Assembly (NCBI RefSeq): GCF_042647165.1
Contig: NZ_JBHRUV010000018.1
Source: Camelimonas abortus
GTDB lineage: Bacteria; Pseudomonadota; Alphaproteobacteria; Rhizobiales; Beijerinckiaceae
Length of the DNA stretch: 64,000 nt
Direction: 5' to 3' (one strand)
Part shown: positions 33,790 through 42,399 of the stretch, in pieces
How the letters are laid out: every line of letters starts with the position of its first letter
How positions within the stretch are numbered: the first letter of the stretch is position 1
The notes under the pieces: generated by a model
Databases searched by the model: none
Seen by the model: only the letters and a program-made list of their open reading frames with translations
Told to the model about the DNA's origin: nothing
Made by a program: the position numbers and the translations under genes

Positions 33790-34266
33790 ATGTCGAAATC
33801 AACCCGCGCAACCAGGGCGCTGGAGGCGGCCGGCGTCGCTTTCAGCCTGCACGGTTATGACTACGATCCCGACGCCGACAGGATCGGCATGCAGGCCGCC
33901 GCGGCGCTCGGCGTTCCGCCGGCGCGGGTGCTCAAGACCCTCATGGTGCGCGTCGACGACAAGCCAGCCTGCGTGATCGCTCCCTCTGACCGCCAGGTGT
34001 CGATGAAACGCCTCGCCGCCGCCCTTAACGCCAGGACCGCGCAGATGATGCCGCCTGCTGAGGCCGAGCGCGTCAGCGGCTATGTGGTCGGCGGCGTCAG
34101 CCCCTTCGGCCAGAAACGCCGCCTGCCCGTGGTGATCGACGAAGCGGCGCTGAGGCACGGGTCCGTCTTCATCAACGGCGGACAGCGGGGACTGCAGGTT
34201 GAGCTCGCGCCGCGCGACGCCGCCACGGCGCTTGGCGCCGTCGTCGCCCCGGTGGTTGCGGTCTGA
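33790..34266 (+). CDS. ybaK: YbaK/EbsC family Cys-tRNA(Pro)/Cys-tRNA(Cys) deacylase
   Basis: A 158-residue trans-editing protein. The family core is present: SLHGYDYDPDADRIGMQAAA, LGVPPARVLKTLMVRVDDKP, VSGYVVGGVSPFGQKRRLPV and SVFINGGQRGLQVELAPRD. The conserved Lys (VLKTL) and GGVSPFG loop form the active site. It hydrolyses mischarged Cys-tRNA(Pro), preserving translation fidelity. It follows the element and is host-like in composition. Confidence 0.92.
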   Translation: MSKSTRATRALEAAGVAFSLHGYDYDPDADRIGMQAAAALGVPPARVLKTLMVRVDDKPACVIAPSDRQVSMKRLAAALNARTAQMMPPAEAERVSGYVVGGVSPFGQKRRLPVVIDEAALRHGSVFINGGQRGLQVELAPRDAATALGAVVAPVVAV

Positions 34267-34427
34267 ACGAAATAACGCCCCGGGCTTTCCGCAGGCGCGC
34301 CTCCGCGGCGTCATGCCCGTTGACGGCGCGCGGCCCCTGTTGTGACCACAGGAACAACACGAAGGGCAGGGGCGCGGCCGCGCGGGCGGCGCGCGGCCGC
34401 CGCCCGCCGGGAACGGGAGGAACGGCG

Positions 34428-34892
34428 ATGATGCAGCTGGTCGCGGTTGTCCTGCTGATGCTGGTTCTGCCGGCGGCGTCGGTGATCCACGACGTCGCTT
34501 CGTCCGGCGCCGGCGTGATGGAGGCAATCGGCAAATGGTTCGTTTACTGGGGCGTTGGCTGGCGTCTCGCCGTCGCCGGCCTGCACCAGACGCTCCGCCC
34601 CGGCTTCACCGTCCGCGACATCTTCGGCGTCAGCGATCCCCGCGCCGCGCGGCTCGTGCTCGAGATCGGTTTCGGAAACCTCGCCATCGGCGCCCTTGGC
34701 GTCGCGTCGCTGCACGCGCCGCAGTGGACGCCGGCTGCGGCGCTGGCCGGCGCGATCTTCTACGTCCTCGCCGGCCTGCAGCACGTCCGCAACAAGCCTG
34801 CAGCCAGACCGGAGATCGTGGCGATGGTCTCTGACCTCGGCCTCGCCGTCGTGCTGGCGGCCTATCTTGGCTGGCTGGCGCTCGCCGCCTGA
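34428..34892 (+). CDS. DUF6790 family membrane protein
   Basis: A 154-residue protein with four hydrophobic segments: LVAVVLLMLVLPAASVI, a conserved GKWFVYWGVGWRLAVAGLHQ, LVLEIGFGNLAIGALGV and AALAGAIFYVLAGLQHV, ending with VSDLGLAVVLAAYLGWLALA. The WFVYWxVGxRL and GLxQ signatures match DUF6790 as I recall it. Function unknown. A good ribosome-binding site (gggaggaacggcg) supports the start; the upstream open frame is noncoding. Confidence 0.75.
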   Translation: MMQLVAVVLLMLVLPAASVIHDVASSGAGVMEAIGKWFVYWGVGWRLAVAGLHQTLRPGFTVRDIFGVSDPRAARLVLEIGFGNLAIGALGVASLHAPQWTPAAALAGAIFYVLAGLQHVRNKPAARPEIVAMVSDLGLAVVLAAYLGWLALAA

Positions 34893-35174
34893 TCCCGCCG
34901 CCGCAGGGCCCGCAAGGGCGTCGTCATCGCCGTTCCGGAACGGGCCGGCAGGACGCTCGCGCGCCCCGGGCGACCGCCGCGCTGAACCTTTCGCCGTCCT
35001 GCGCGTTAATGCACATGCCGGCGCGCGGGCAGGGGGTCCGCGTCATCCCTCTCCGGCCACATGGCGGAACGCCACGCGCCGCAGGCGCCGCCTGGCTGGC
35101 CGCGGCGGACGGCCGGCGCGCGCTGCGGCGGGACGCGCGCGCCGTTTCCGGCGCCCCTGCGGCGTGAGGACAAG

Positions 35175-36251
35175 GTGAACAGCACGACGGACGGACCACG
35201 GCCACGCGCCGCCGCCATACCCGGAACGGCGATCAGGACGGCGACGCCGCCGGCGCAGCACGCCGGCGACAGTCCGGACGATCCCGACCACCGCGCCTGG
35301 CTCGCCGCCCTCATCGAAGGCTCCGACGACGCCATCATCAGCAAGGATCTCGACGGCGTCATCCGCACCTGGAACTACGGCGCCGAGCGCATGTTCGGCT
35401 ACGCCGCCGGCGAAATCATCGGCCGGCCGGTCACCGTGCTGATCCCGGACGACCTGCAGGAGGAGGAGCCGCAGATCATGGCGGCCATCCGCTCCGGCCA
35501 CAGGCTCGATCACTTCGAAACCCGCCGCCGCCGCAAGGACGGCTCACCCGTCGACATCTCCCTCACCATCTCTCCCATCTTCAGCCGCCAGGGGCAGATC
35601 GTCGGCGCCTCCAAGATCGCCCGCGACATCAGCGGCTGGCGCCGGCTGGAGGAACAGCGCCAGCTGCTGATCGGCGAGATGCAGCACCGCATCAAGAACC
35701 TGTTCGCCATGGCCGGCGCCGTGGTGTCGCTGAGCATGCGCGCCGCGCCCTCCGCCGAGGCGGCGCTGGCGCTGGTGGGCGCGCGCATGAACGCGCTGGC
35801 CCGCGCCCATGAGGCCACCGTGGCCTGCGCCTATTCCGGCGCGGCCGGCGGCCTCGCCAGCAGCCTGCGCGCGCTGCTGGAGGCCATCGTCAGTCCCTAT
35901 GAAACTGGCGGCCGCGTCGTCATCGACGGACCGGACGTGGAGGTGAGCGGCGCGGCGCTGGGCAACCTGGCGCTCATCCTGCACGAGCTGGCCACCAACT
36001 CCGCCAAATATGGCGCGCTCTCGGTGGTGGAGGGGCGTCTTTGCGTGCGCATCAATGTGGATGATGCGCTGCTGCGCCTCGTCTGGACCGAGATCACCGG
36101 CCGCCCGCCGGAGAAACCGCGCGAACAGGGCTTTGGCAGCCGCCTGGAGCAGCGGCTGGCCGCGGCGCTGGGCGCGCGCATCGAGCGCGACTGGCTGGAG
36201 CAGGGGTTGCGCGTCCGCATGTCGGCGCCGCGCGCCGCCCTCGCCGGCTGA
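35175..36251 (+). CDS. PAS-HWE family sensor histidine kinase
   Basis: A 358-residue soluble kinase. Residues 38-160 form a PAS domain (GSDDAIISKDLDGVIRTWNY, AERMFGYAAGEIIGRPVT), with the PAC motif RRKDGSPVDISLTISPI. The HWE/HisKA_2 dimerisation box follows (IGEMQHRIKNLFAMAGAVVS) with His171, then the ATPase box LILHELATNSAKYGALS. This class is typical of Alphaproteobacteria, often linked to general stress or light/oxygen sensing. No conserved LOV Cys (NCRFLQ) is present. GTG at 35175 is preferred because AGGAC precedes it; an ATG at 35061 is possible. No adjacent response regulator. Confidence 0.88.
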   Translation: MNSTTDGPRPRAAAIPGTAIRTATPPAQHAGDSPDDPDHRAWLAALIEGSDDAIISKDLDGVIRTWNYGAERMFGYAAGEIIGRPVTVLIPDDLQEEEPQIMAAIRSGHRLDHFETRRRRKDGSPVDISLTISPIFSRQGQIVGASKIARDISGWRRLEEQRQLLIGEMQHRIKNLFAMAGAVVSLSMRAAPSAEAALALVGARMNALARAHEATVACAYSGAAGGLASSLRALLEAIVSPYETGGRVVIDGPDVEVSGAALGNLALILHELATNSAKYGALSVVEGRLCVRINVDDALLRLVWTEITGRPPEKPREQGFGSRLEQRLAAALGARIERDWLEQGLRVRMSAPRAALAG

Positions 36252-36264
36252 AGCCGGGCGCCGC

Positions 36265-37782
36265 TCAGGCGGAGGGCGCGGCGCCCTCCTCCGGGGCCGC
36301 CGCCGGGGCCGGCCGCCGGCGCGGAATGAAGCCGGTCGCGACCAGCGCCACGGTGAGCACGGCGAAAACCACGCACAGCGGGCTGGAGACGAAGATGGCC
36401 AGGTCGCCGTCCGAGATCGCCAGCGCCTGCCGCACGGACCGCTCGAAGATCACACCCAGCACATAGGCGAGGATGACGATGCCAAGGTCGTAACCGTAGC
36501 GGCGCAGCACATAGCCGGCGAGGCCGAACAGCACCGCCAGCAGCACGTCCATGGGGGCGCTGTTGGTGGAGTAGACGCCGATCAGGCAGACGCTCAGGAT
36601 GATGGGCGCCAGCCACGCCCGCGGTACGTCGAGGATCTTCACGAACAGCCCTGCCAGCGGCAGGTTGAGGATCAGCAGCATGACGTTGCCCACATACATG
36701 CTGGCGATGACGCCCCAGAACAGCTCCGGCTGGCGCTCGATGATCGTCGGCCCCGGCGCCACGCCATGGATCATGAAGGCGCCCAGCAGCAGCGCGGTGA
36801 TGGCGTTGGCGGGCACGCCCATGCACAGCAGCGGCACGAAGGCGCCGGCTGCGCCGGCGTTGTTGGCGGCCTCCGGGCCGGCGAGGCCCTCCACCGCGCC
36901 CTTGCCGAACTGCTCCGGATGGCGCGACAGTTTCTTCTCCAGCGCATAGGAAAGGAATGTGGCCAGCACCGCGCCGCCGCCGGGAACGAGGCCGACAATG
37001 AAGCCCAGCGCCGTGCCGCGAGCCACCGGCCCGACCGAGCGCCGCGCCTCCTCCCGCGTCGGCATGAAGCCGAGCAGGGTGGGGGGCGGCGACAGTGCCT
37101 GGATGTTCTCCTTGCGCCGCAGCGCCATGGACAACACCTCGGAAATGCCGAACAGGCCGATGGCCAGCGGAGCGAGGTCGATGCCGCCGCTCAGGTGGAA
37201 CACGCCGAAGGTGAGCCGCGGCGTCGCCGCCAGCGGATCGGAGCCGACCGAACCCAGCAGCAGGCCGAAACCCGCCATGAGCAGCGCCTTGATGCGCGAG
37301 CCGCTGGCGAAATAAGTCACCAGCGACAGGCCGGCCAGCATCACCATGGCGTATTCGGCCGGGCCAAATGCCAGCACCCAGCGTGACAGCGGCGGCGACA
37401 GGTATGAGACGGCGATCACGCCAGCCGTCCCCGCCACGAAGGAGCCGATGGCGGCGATGCCCAGCGCCGCGCCGGCCCGGCCGCGCCGCGCCATTTCGTG
37501 GCCGTCGAGGCAGGTGACCACGGACGAGGCCTCGCCCGGAATGCGCATCAGCACCGAGGTGATGGTGCCGCCATAGGCCACGCCGTAATAGATGCCCGAG
37601 AGCATGATGATGGCCTGGGTGACGTCCATCCTGTAGGTGACGGGGAGCAGGATGGCGATGGTGGTGAGCGGCCCGAGGCCGGGCAGGATGCCCACCACCG
37701 TGCCGAGAAACACGCCGATGAAGCAGTAAAGCAGCGTCTGCGGCTCAAACACCGTGACGAAGCCGCCGATCAGGCCGTCCAT
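36265..37782 (-). CDS. tctA: Tripartite tricarboxylate transporter large permease TctA
   Basis: A 505-residue protein with about 11-12 membrane segments. Family motifs: FLGTVVGILPGLGPLTTIAI, the repeat-related VGLVPGGGAVLATFLSYALE, IPGEASSVVTCLDGHEMARR and FVPLLCMGVPANAITALLLG. With TctB and the periplasmic TctC it forms a secondary, ion-driven uptake system for citrate or other carboxylates. Its ATG overlaps the tctB stop by one base (TGATG), showing coupling. The Pro/Ala-rich C-terminus is an unremarkable extension. Confidence 0.94.
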   Translation of the reverse strand: MDGLIGGFVTVFEPQTLLYCFIGVFLGTVVGILPGLGPLTTIAILLPVTYRMDVTQAIIMLSGIYYGVAYGGTITSVLMRIPGEASSVVTCLDGHEMARRGRAGAALGIAAIGSFVAGTAGVIAVSYLSPPLSRWVLAFGPAEYAMVMLAGLSLVTYFASGSRIKALLMAGFGLLLGSVGSDPLAATPRLTFGVFHLSGGIDLAPLAIGLFGISEVLSMALRRKENIQALSPPPTLLGFMPTREEARRSVGPVARGTALGFIVGLVPGGGAVLATFLSYALEKKLSRHPEQFGKGAVEGLAGPEAANNAGAAGAFVPLLCMGVPANAITALLLGAFMIHGVAPGPTIIERQPELFWGVIASMYVGNVMLLILNLPLAGLFVKILDVPRAWLAPIILSVCLIGVYSTNSAPMDVLLAVLFGLAGYVLRRYGYDLGIVILAYVLGVIFERSVRQALAISDGDLAIFVSSPLCVVFAVLTVALVATGFIPRRRPAPAAAPEEGAAPSA

Positions 37783-38303
37783 CAGAGCAGCCCTCCCTTG
37801 CGCGCCAGCGTACGCAGCGTCGTGTCCACGGCGCTTTCCGGCAGGCTCACCTGCAGCAGCCAGCCGAAGCCTGCCAGAAAGACGAAGGTGACGAGAAAGG
37901 CGGTGACCAGTGTCGCCCGCCAGCTCACGCCCTCGCCGAACCGCATGGTGAGGATGATCACAGCCAGCGAGGTGAGGGTGAAGCCGGCGAACCAGCTGCC
38001 CGCCGTCAGCACGCCCAGCGCCGCCAGATAGATGTGAAAGGTACGCCGTTCCTGCGGGCCGGCGAGGTCATAGCGGGCCACCGCCTCCTCGTCGTCCCCC
38101 GCCGCCGGCTCCGGGTCGGGCTTCTCAAGCGCCAGCGCCAGCAGCGCCAGCGCCATGCATGCGGCGGCGACGGCCTGTGGGTACAGGCCGGGGCCGGGCC
38201 CGTCGAAAGTCCAGTGCGGTAGCTGCAGCGCCTGCCAAAACGCCGCCGCCGCGGCGCCGAACAGGCCAAGCGCGGTGAGCCGCGCGCCGGTGAGGGCGAA
38301 CAT
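37782..38303 (-). CDS. tctB: Tripartite tricarboxylate transporter small permease TctB
   Basis: A 173-residue protein with four hydrophobic segments, GPGLYPQAVAAACMALALLA near the N-terminus and LAVIILTMRFGEGVSWRATL centrally, matching TctB in size and pattern. A charged loop (residues 60-85) separates the second and third segments. It overlaps tctA by one base and starts 9 bp after tctC in transcription order. Confidence 0.88.
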   Translation of the reverse strand: MFALTGARLTALGLFGAAAAAFWQALQLPHWTFDGPGPGLYPQAVAAACMALALLALALEKPDPEPAAGDDEEAVARYDLAGPQERRTFHIYLAALGVLTAGSWFAGFTLTSLAVIILTMRFGEGVSWRATLVTAFLVTFVFLAGFGWLLQVSLPESAVDTTLRTLARKGGLL

Positions 38304-38312
38304 GGCCGGGCC

Positions 38313-39374
38313 TCACCGGGTCTTCATCCCGGATTCGGTAAGGATCTGGATGAACAGCGGCTCCATGTCCTTCATGTATTTGTAGAAATCCGCGCCGGTG
38401 CGGAACTCTGGCTGCACGCCCAGCTTGCGCAGGGTGTCCAGCACCTCCGGATCCTGCAGGGCGACGCGGAAAGCCTCCTCCATGCGGTCACGGATTTTCG
38501 GATCGACGCCTTTGGGGAAGGCGTAGCCCATCGGTCCGATGCTGATGTAGTTGAAGCCCAGCTCGCGCAGGGTCGGCACGTCCGGATATTCGGGCCAGCG
38601 GTGGGCCGACGTGGAGGCGATGAGACGCAGGTTGCCGGCCTCGATCTGCGGCTTCATCTCCGTGGCGCTCTGCAGCGTCATGTCCACGTGGCCGCCCACC
38701 GCCTGCAGCACGGATTCGGCGCCGCCTGCGAAGACAATCCAGCGCAGGTTGGCGCCGTTCAGTTTCGCCATCTGGAACAGCGGCAGCACGTTGTTGGGGC
38801 TGGTGGAGCTGTAGGTGAGGCGTTTCTGCTTCGACAGCTCGATGATGTCCTGCACGGACCTGACCGGCGAATCCTTGCGCACGCCGATGCCGTAGCGCAG
38901 CTCCGCCGCCTGTGCGATGAGGTCAAACGCTTCCCACGCCCGGAAGGGCACGTCCATCATGTGCGGGGCGGTGAGATAGGTGGAGGAGCCGACAAGGCCC
39001 ATGGTGTAGCCGTCTGGCTTGCTGCGGGCGAGCTCGGCCGGTCCCAGCTGGCCGGCGCCGCCGGGCACGGCCTTGATGACGATGGTGGCGTTGAGGGTTT
39101 TCTCGATGCTGCGGGCGAGGGCGCGGGCGGTGAGCTCGGTGGCCGAGCCGGGCGGAAAGTTGTTGATGAGGGTGATTTCGCGGCTGGGCCAGTCATCGGC
39201 GGCGGCCGGGCCGGCGGCAGGGCCGAGGGCCGCTGCGGCGAGGGCGACGCCCGCCAAGGCCGCCCGTGTGGCCCGTGTGGCCCGCGCCGCCGCGGCGCGG
39301 GCCGTCGCGAGCCCTGCGCGCCAGCAGCTGGCGGTGACGACGCGTGAAGGGATGAAGGCGAAGCTCGCGGGCAT
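38313..39374 (-). CDS. tctC: TctC/Bug-family solute-binding protein
   Basis: A 353-residue periplasmic precursor. It has a long Arg/Ala-rich n-region, then a hydrophobic core (LAGVALAAAALGPAAG) and likely cleavage after PAAA. The mature protein has ITLINNFPPGSATELTARAL, IVIKAVPGGAGQLGPAELAR and KPDGYTMGLVGSSTYL, the standard Bug pattern that binds carboxylates via water-mediated contacts. Ligand not predictable. GGGAGGACGTC directly upstream fixes the start. It is first in the tctCBA operon. Confidence 0.92.
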   Translation of the reverse strand: MPASFAFIPSRVVTASCWRAGLATARAAAARATRATRAALAGVALAAAALGPAAGPAAADDWPSREITLINNFPPGSATELTARALARSIEKTLNATIVIKAVPGGAGQLGPAELARSKPDGYTMGLVGSSTYLTAPHMMDVPFRAWEAFDLIAQAAELRYGIGVRKDSPVRSVQDIIELSKQKRLTYSSTSPNNVLPLFQMAKLNGANLRWIVFAGGAESVLQAVGGHVDMTLQSATEMKPQIEAGNLRLIASTSAHRWPEYPDVPTLRELGFNYISIGPMGYAFPKGVDPKIRDRMEEAFRVALQDPEVLDTLRKLGVQPEFRTGADFYKYMKDMEPLFIQILTESGMKTR

Positions 39375-39392
39375 GACGTCCTCCCAAAGCGT

Positions 39393-39421
39393 CAGATTTT
39401 TTATAACATATTCCAAATCTG
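39393..39421. promoter_or_regulatory. Inverted repeat upstream of tctC
   Basis: CAGATTT-N15-AAATCTG has perfect 7-bp arms and lies 19 bp upstream of the tctC start. The spacer itself holds the palindromic TATAACATAT-like core and an A/T-rich -10-like stretch in a strongly GC-rich region. It looks like an operator over the promoter. Confidence 0.5.
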
Positions 39422-40132
39422 GCCGCAGGCGCCGCTCCGGTCAAGCAGCAATCCCGTGTGAGCCGCACGCGGCGGGACGGGCGCCCGCGCAGGCATGAAA
39501 AAAGCGCCACGGGGCGAGGCTTCGCGCATGGGGCGACAGGCGAGGGGCGGGCGCGAACAATGCGTCCGTTGTCCGTCATGGCTGTTCGCCGTGGAATCTT
39601 GTTCAGGGCCAGGAATGATTATTGCGTCCTGCATTCGGAGTAGCTGAATCCGCCGGCGGTCTGCTGGCGGAGAAATGCGGACGTCTGTCATCTTTATTGC
39701 GCCGCCTGGCTGTCGCAGCGCTGGCGGGCGCTCCGGGACAGGGCCGGGCCGCTTCAGTCCGCAGACCCGTTCCTTCGCCGGGCAGGTGAGCGCGGAAAGG
39801 GGCGGATTACGCCGGGCGACGGCCCCGGGATCATGAGGCGCCAGGGCGAAAGGGGCCCTGCCGCCCGCCCTGGAGCGGGCGGCGTGACCTGACCGTCCCG
39901 CGTCGGGGGACGCATGCGTCGCCGCGCGGCGACTGGCGGCCGGCGCGCCGCAACCTGTCGGAGGCTGTCCCGGCGGATGGGCGTCCGCGGGAGCGCCTGG
40001 CCATTCTGGCCCGCGCGGCGCGGCCAGCCGTCCGGTCCCGCCGTCCGGGCGGGGCGTCCGGCCGTTTGCGCCGCGCGCCCGCCGGACCGTCGGGACGGCG
40101 CTGCTGTCCGGTTCCCTCAGGTCGCGCCCGTC
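39422..40132. other. Intergenic region, no gene recognised
   Basis: Apart from promoter material for tctC near its left edge I see no motif-bearing frame, RNA or repeat. Open frames are arginine-rich shadows. Confidence 0.45.
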
Positions 40133-40429
40133 TCAGCGCTTCTTCACGAAGCAGGCGCGCAGCACCAGCCCCTTGATGCCTTCGTAGCGGCAGTCAATCT
40201 CCTGGTCGTCGTCGGTCAGGCGGATGGAGCGGATCACCGCGCCGCGGCGCAGGATCTGGCTGGTTCCTTTCACTTTCAGGTCCTTCACCAGCACCACGCT
40301 GTCGCCGTCCGCGAGCAGGTTGCCGACGGCGTCGCGCACCTCGCGCGCCGGCTTCGCCCTGCGGGCCGCCGCGTCCTCCGGGCTCAGCCACTCGCCGGTT
40401 TCTTCGTCAAACACATAGTCGTCGGACAT
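40133..40429 (-). CDS. PhnA/YjdM-like protein lacking the zinc ribbon
   Basis: A 98-residue protein. Its C-terminal two-thirds (VGNLLADGDSVVLVKDLKVK, GTSQILRRGAVIRSIRL, FVKKR) match the PhnA beta-barrel domain closely. E. coli YjdM has an N-terminal CxxC...CxxC zinc ribbon; here that region is a short acidic DDYVFDEETGEWLSPEDA without cysteine pairs. The PhnA name came from a phosphonate locus, but the true function is unknown. A GGAGG site precedes the ATG. Confidence 0.88.
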   Translation of the reverse strand: MSDDYVFDEETGEWLSPEDAAARRAKPAREVRDAVGNLLADGDSVVLVKDLKVKGTSQILRRGAVIRSIRLTDDDQEIDCRYEGIKGLVLRACFVKKR

Positions 40430-40558
40430 GGATCGCCTCCGGTGAACCCCTGCGGGCCCACGCGGCGGCCCGTCGGCGGCCCGTCGGCGGCATGGAGCAC
40501 GCCGGCGGCCCATTTGTCCATCCCGACCATGTATTTTGCCGCAGCCGCTCCGGCCGTC

Positions 40559-40876
40559 TCAGCCTTCGGAGAGTTTCATCAGCACCAGGCCGGCCAGCAC
40601 CAGGGCCGCCGCCGTCAGCCGCAGCGGCGAGGCGCTCTCGCCCAGAAACAGCACGCCGGTGATGAAGGCGCCAGCCGCGCCGATGCCCGTCCACGCCATA
40701 TAGGCCACCCCCAGCGGCAGCGTGCGCATGGACCAGGCCAGCAGCACGACGCTGGCGATCATGGCGACGATGGTCACGGCGCTGGCGGCGGGGCGGGTGA
40801 AGCCTTCGGAGGCTTTCATGGAGAACGCCCAGACGATCTCGAACAGTCCGGCGATGATGAGCACGATCCAGGCCAT
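40559..40876 (-). CDS. SMR family exporter, Gdx/SugE type
   Basis: A 105-residue four-helix transporter. The central Glu13 lies in IAGLFEIVWAFSMKASEGFT, and LAWSMRTLPLGVAYMAWTGI with GAAGAFITGVLFLGES matches the Gdx (SugE) branch rather than EmrE. Gdx proteins export guanidinium in exchange for protons. A hairpin with an ACGG loop upstream is compatible with guanidine-responsive control. A ribosome-binding site AGGAGG precedes the ATG. Confidence 0.9.
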   Translation of the reverse strand: MAWIVLIIAGLFEIVWAFSMKASEGFTRPAASAVTIVAMIASVVLLAWSMRTLPLGVAYMAWTGIGAAGAFITGVLFLGESASPLRLTAAALVLAGLVLMKLSEG

Positions 40877-40897
40877 AGGCCCCTCCTGACAAAAGGC

Positions 40898-40976
40898 CCG
40901 GGCCGTCCCGGATGCGCGGACCGTGGCCCCGCCGGCTGGCGGCGCGGGAGCGGTCCGTCCGGAGCCGTTGCTCCGG
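40898..40976 (-). promoter_or_regulatory. Candidate guanidine-II (mini-ykkC) element, half match
   Basis: On the minus strand, 20-80 nt before the SMR start codon region, are two hairpins. The proximal one, CCGGG-ACGG-CCCGG (40898-40911), has exactly the ACGR tetraloop diagnostic of guanidine-II riboswitches and ends about 10 nt before the ribosome-binding site. The distal one, CCGGAGC-AACG-GCTCCGG (40959-40976), has a strong stem but an AACG loop. The linker is 47 nt. Since only one loop fits, this is a candidate only. Confidence 0.35.
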
Positions 40977-41151
40977 AAATGTCATGCGTCTTCAGTACGC
41001 GCCGGGGCGCCTGCGGTCAAGCGCGCCCGCCGGGCAAAAGCCCGTGGCGCCGGCGCGGCGCCCTATGCTAGACAGGGGAAGGACGCGCCGCGCATTACGT
41101 ATAGTCATGCCGGCGGCGTCCCGGATCACGGGTTATGGGGACAGACGCAAG

Positions 41152-41823
41152 GTGATTGAACAGAATACGCCACGTATTGTCATCGCCGACGACCATCCGT
41201 TGTTCCGCGGCGCCCTGCGTCAGGCCATCGCCCGGATCATGCCGCAGGCGGAAATAGCCGAGGCCGGCGATTTCGCCGCCACCACGGAGGTCATCGCCGG
41301 GGGCGAGGAGCCGGACGTGGTGCTGCTCGACCTGTCGATGCCTGGCGTCCAGGGCTTTTCCGGCCTGCTTTACCTGCGCGCCCAGTATCCGGGCGTGCCG
41401 GTGGTGATCGTCTCGGGCACGGACGATCCGGCGGTCATCCGCAAGTGCATGGAGTTCGGCGCCTCCGGCTTCGTGCCGAAATCGCTGTCGGTGGAGGCCA
41501 TGGGCGAGGCCCTGGCCGCGGTGCTGGCCGGCGGCGTGTGGACCCCGCCAGACGTGGACCTTTCCGCGCCCGCCGACCGCGAGACCGCGGATCTCGCCCG
41601 GCGCCTCAGCAGCCTTACGCCGCAGCAGGTGCGGGTGCTGATGATGCTCTCCGAGGGGCTGCTCAACAAGCAGATCGCCTATGAGCTGAACGTCTCGGAG
41701 GCCACCATCAAGGCGCATGTGTCCGCCATCCTGCAGAAGCTGGGCGTGGAGAGCCGCACCCAGGCGGTGATCGTGGCGGCGCGCATGGCGGCGGCGCCCT
41801 GGGCGGCCAACGCCTCCGCCTGA
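41152..41823 (+). CDS. NarL/FixJ-family response regulator
   Basis: A 223-residue two-domain regulator. The receiver starts IVIADDHPLFRGALRQAI, with phospho-acceptor Asp60 in VVLLDLSMPGVQGF and the Lys loop FVPKSLS. The LuxR-type HTH is at about 154-210 (LTPQQVRVLMMLSEGLLNKQ, NVSEATIKAHVSAILQKLGV). No kinase adjoins it. The proteins most like it (ErdR/AgmR type) pair with symporter-fused hybrid kinases such as the one at 58797-62333; that link is inference. GTG at 41152 is chosen; ATG at 41107 is an alternative. Confidence 0.88.
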   Translation: MIEQNTPRIVIADDHPLFRGALRQAIARIMPQAEIAEAGDFAATTEVIAGGEEPDVVLLDLSMPGVQGFSGLLYLRAQYPGVPVVIVSGTDDPAVIRKCMEFGASGFVPKSLSVEAMGEALAAVLAGGVWTPPDVDLSAPADRETADLARRLSSLTPQQVRVLMMLSEGLLNKQIAYELNVSEATIKAHVSAILQKLGVESRTQAVIVAARMAAAPWAANASA

Positions 41824-41904
41824 CCCTGTGACGCGACGGACAGGCCGGCGTCATGCGCCGGCGCGACTGGCCGCGCGCACGGCGCGGCCGCAACGGAGAC
41901 ATGC

Positions 41905-42180
41905 ATGGCTGGGAGCCGCGGCGGACTGAATGGTTTTCTGGGCGGATCGCCCCTGTCGGTGCTGGCGCGCTTGGCGTTCCTGTCGCTGCTGGTCGGCGCC
42001 GCCATGGCCTTTCTGGACATCACGCCGGTCGCCCTGGTGGACGGCGCCGTGCGTTTTGCGCGCCGTCTCGTCGCCAATGGCTTCGCCGTGCTGGGCGACC
42101 TTGGCATGTGGATGGCCTGTGGCGCGATGGTGGTCGTGCCGGTGTGGCTGGCGCTGCGCCTGCTCGCCCGCCGCGGCTGA
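41905..42180 (+). CDS. DUF6460 small membrane protein
   Basis: A 91-residue protein with two hydrophobic segments. NGFLGGSPLSVLARLAFLSL is the characteristic N-terminus of this alphaproteobacterial family, ending VVVPVWLALRLLARRG. Function unknown. A cggagac site lies upstream of the chosen ATG. Confidence 0.75.
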   Translation: MAGSRGGLNGFLGGSPLSVLARLAFLSLLVGAAMAFLDITPVALVDGAVRFARRLVANGFAVLGDLGMWMACGAMVVVPVWLALRLLARRG

Positions 42181-42399
42181 CGGCGCCCGGCGCCGGCTAG
42201 GGGCGGGCTGCGCGACCGCCTTTCCGGGGGGCGTTGGCCCGGCGGCCAGTGGCTGGCGCAGGCGCAGGCCGCGCCGCCCGCCGCAGCGCGGCCGTCATGG
42301 CCGGCGCCTGTTCCGGCCGCGCGCCAGAACGCGGCGGGAGACGGGGCGCCTGTGGACGGGCGGGCCGGGCGGTCCGTTTCCTCCCGCAAGCCGGCCGGC

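Noticed and set aside
41152..41823. Partner of the HWE kinase at 35175
   Set aside because: HWE kinases usually pair with PhyR-type or single-domain receivers, and the genes are 5 kb apart and not co-transcribed.
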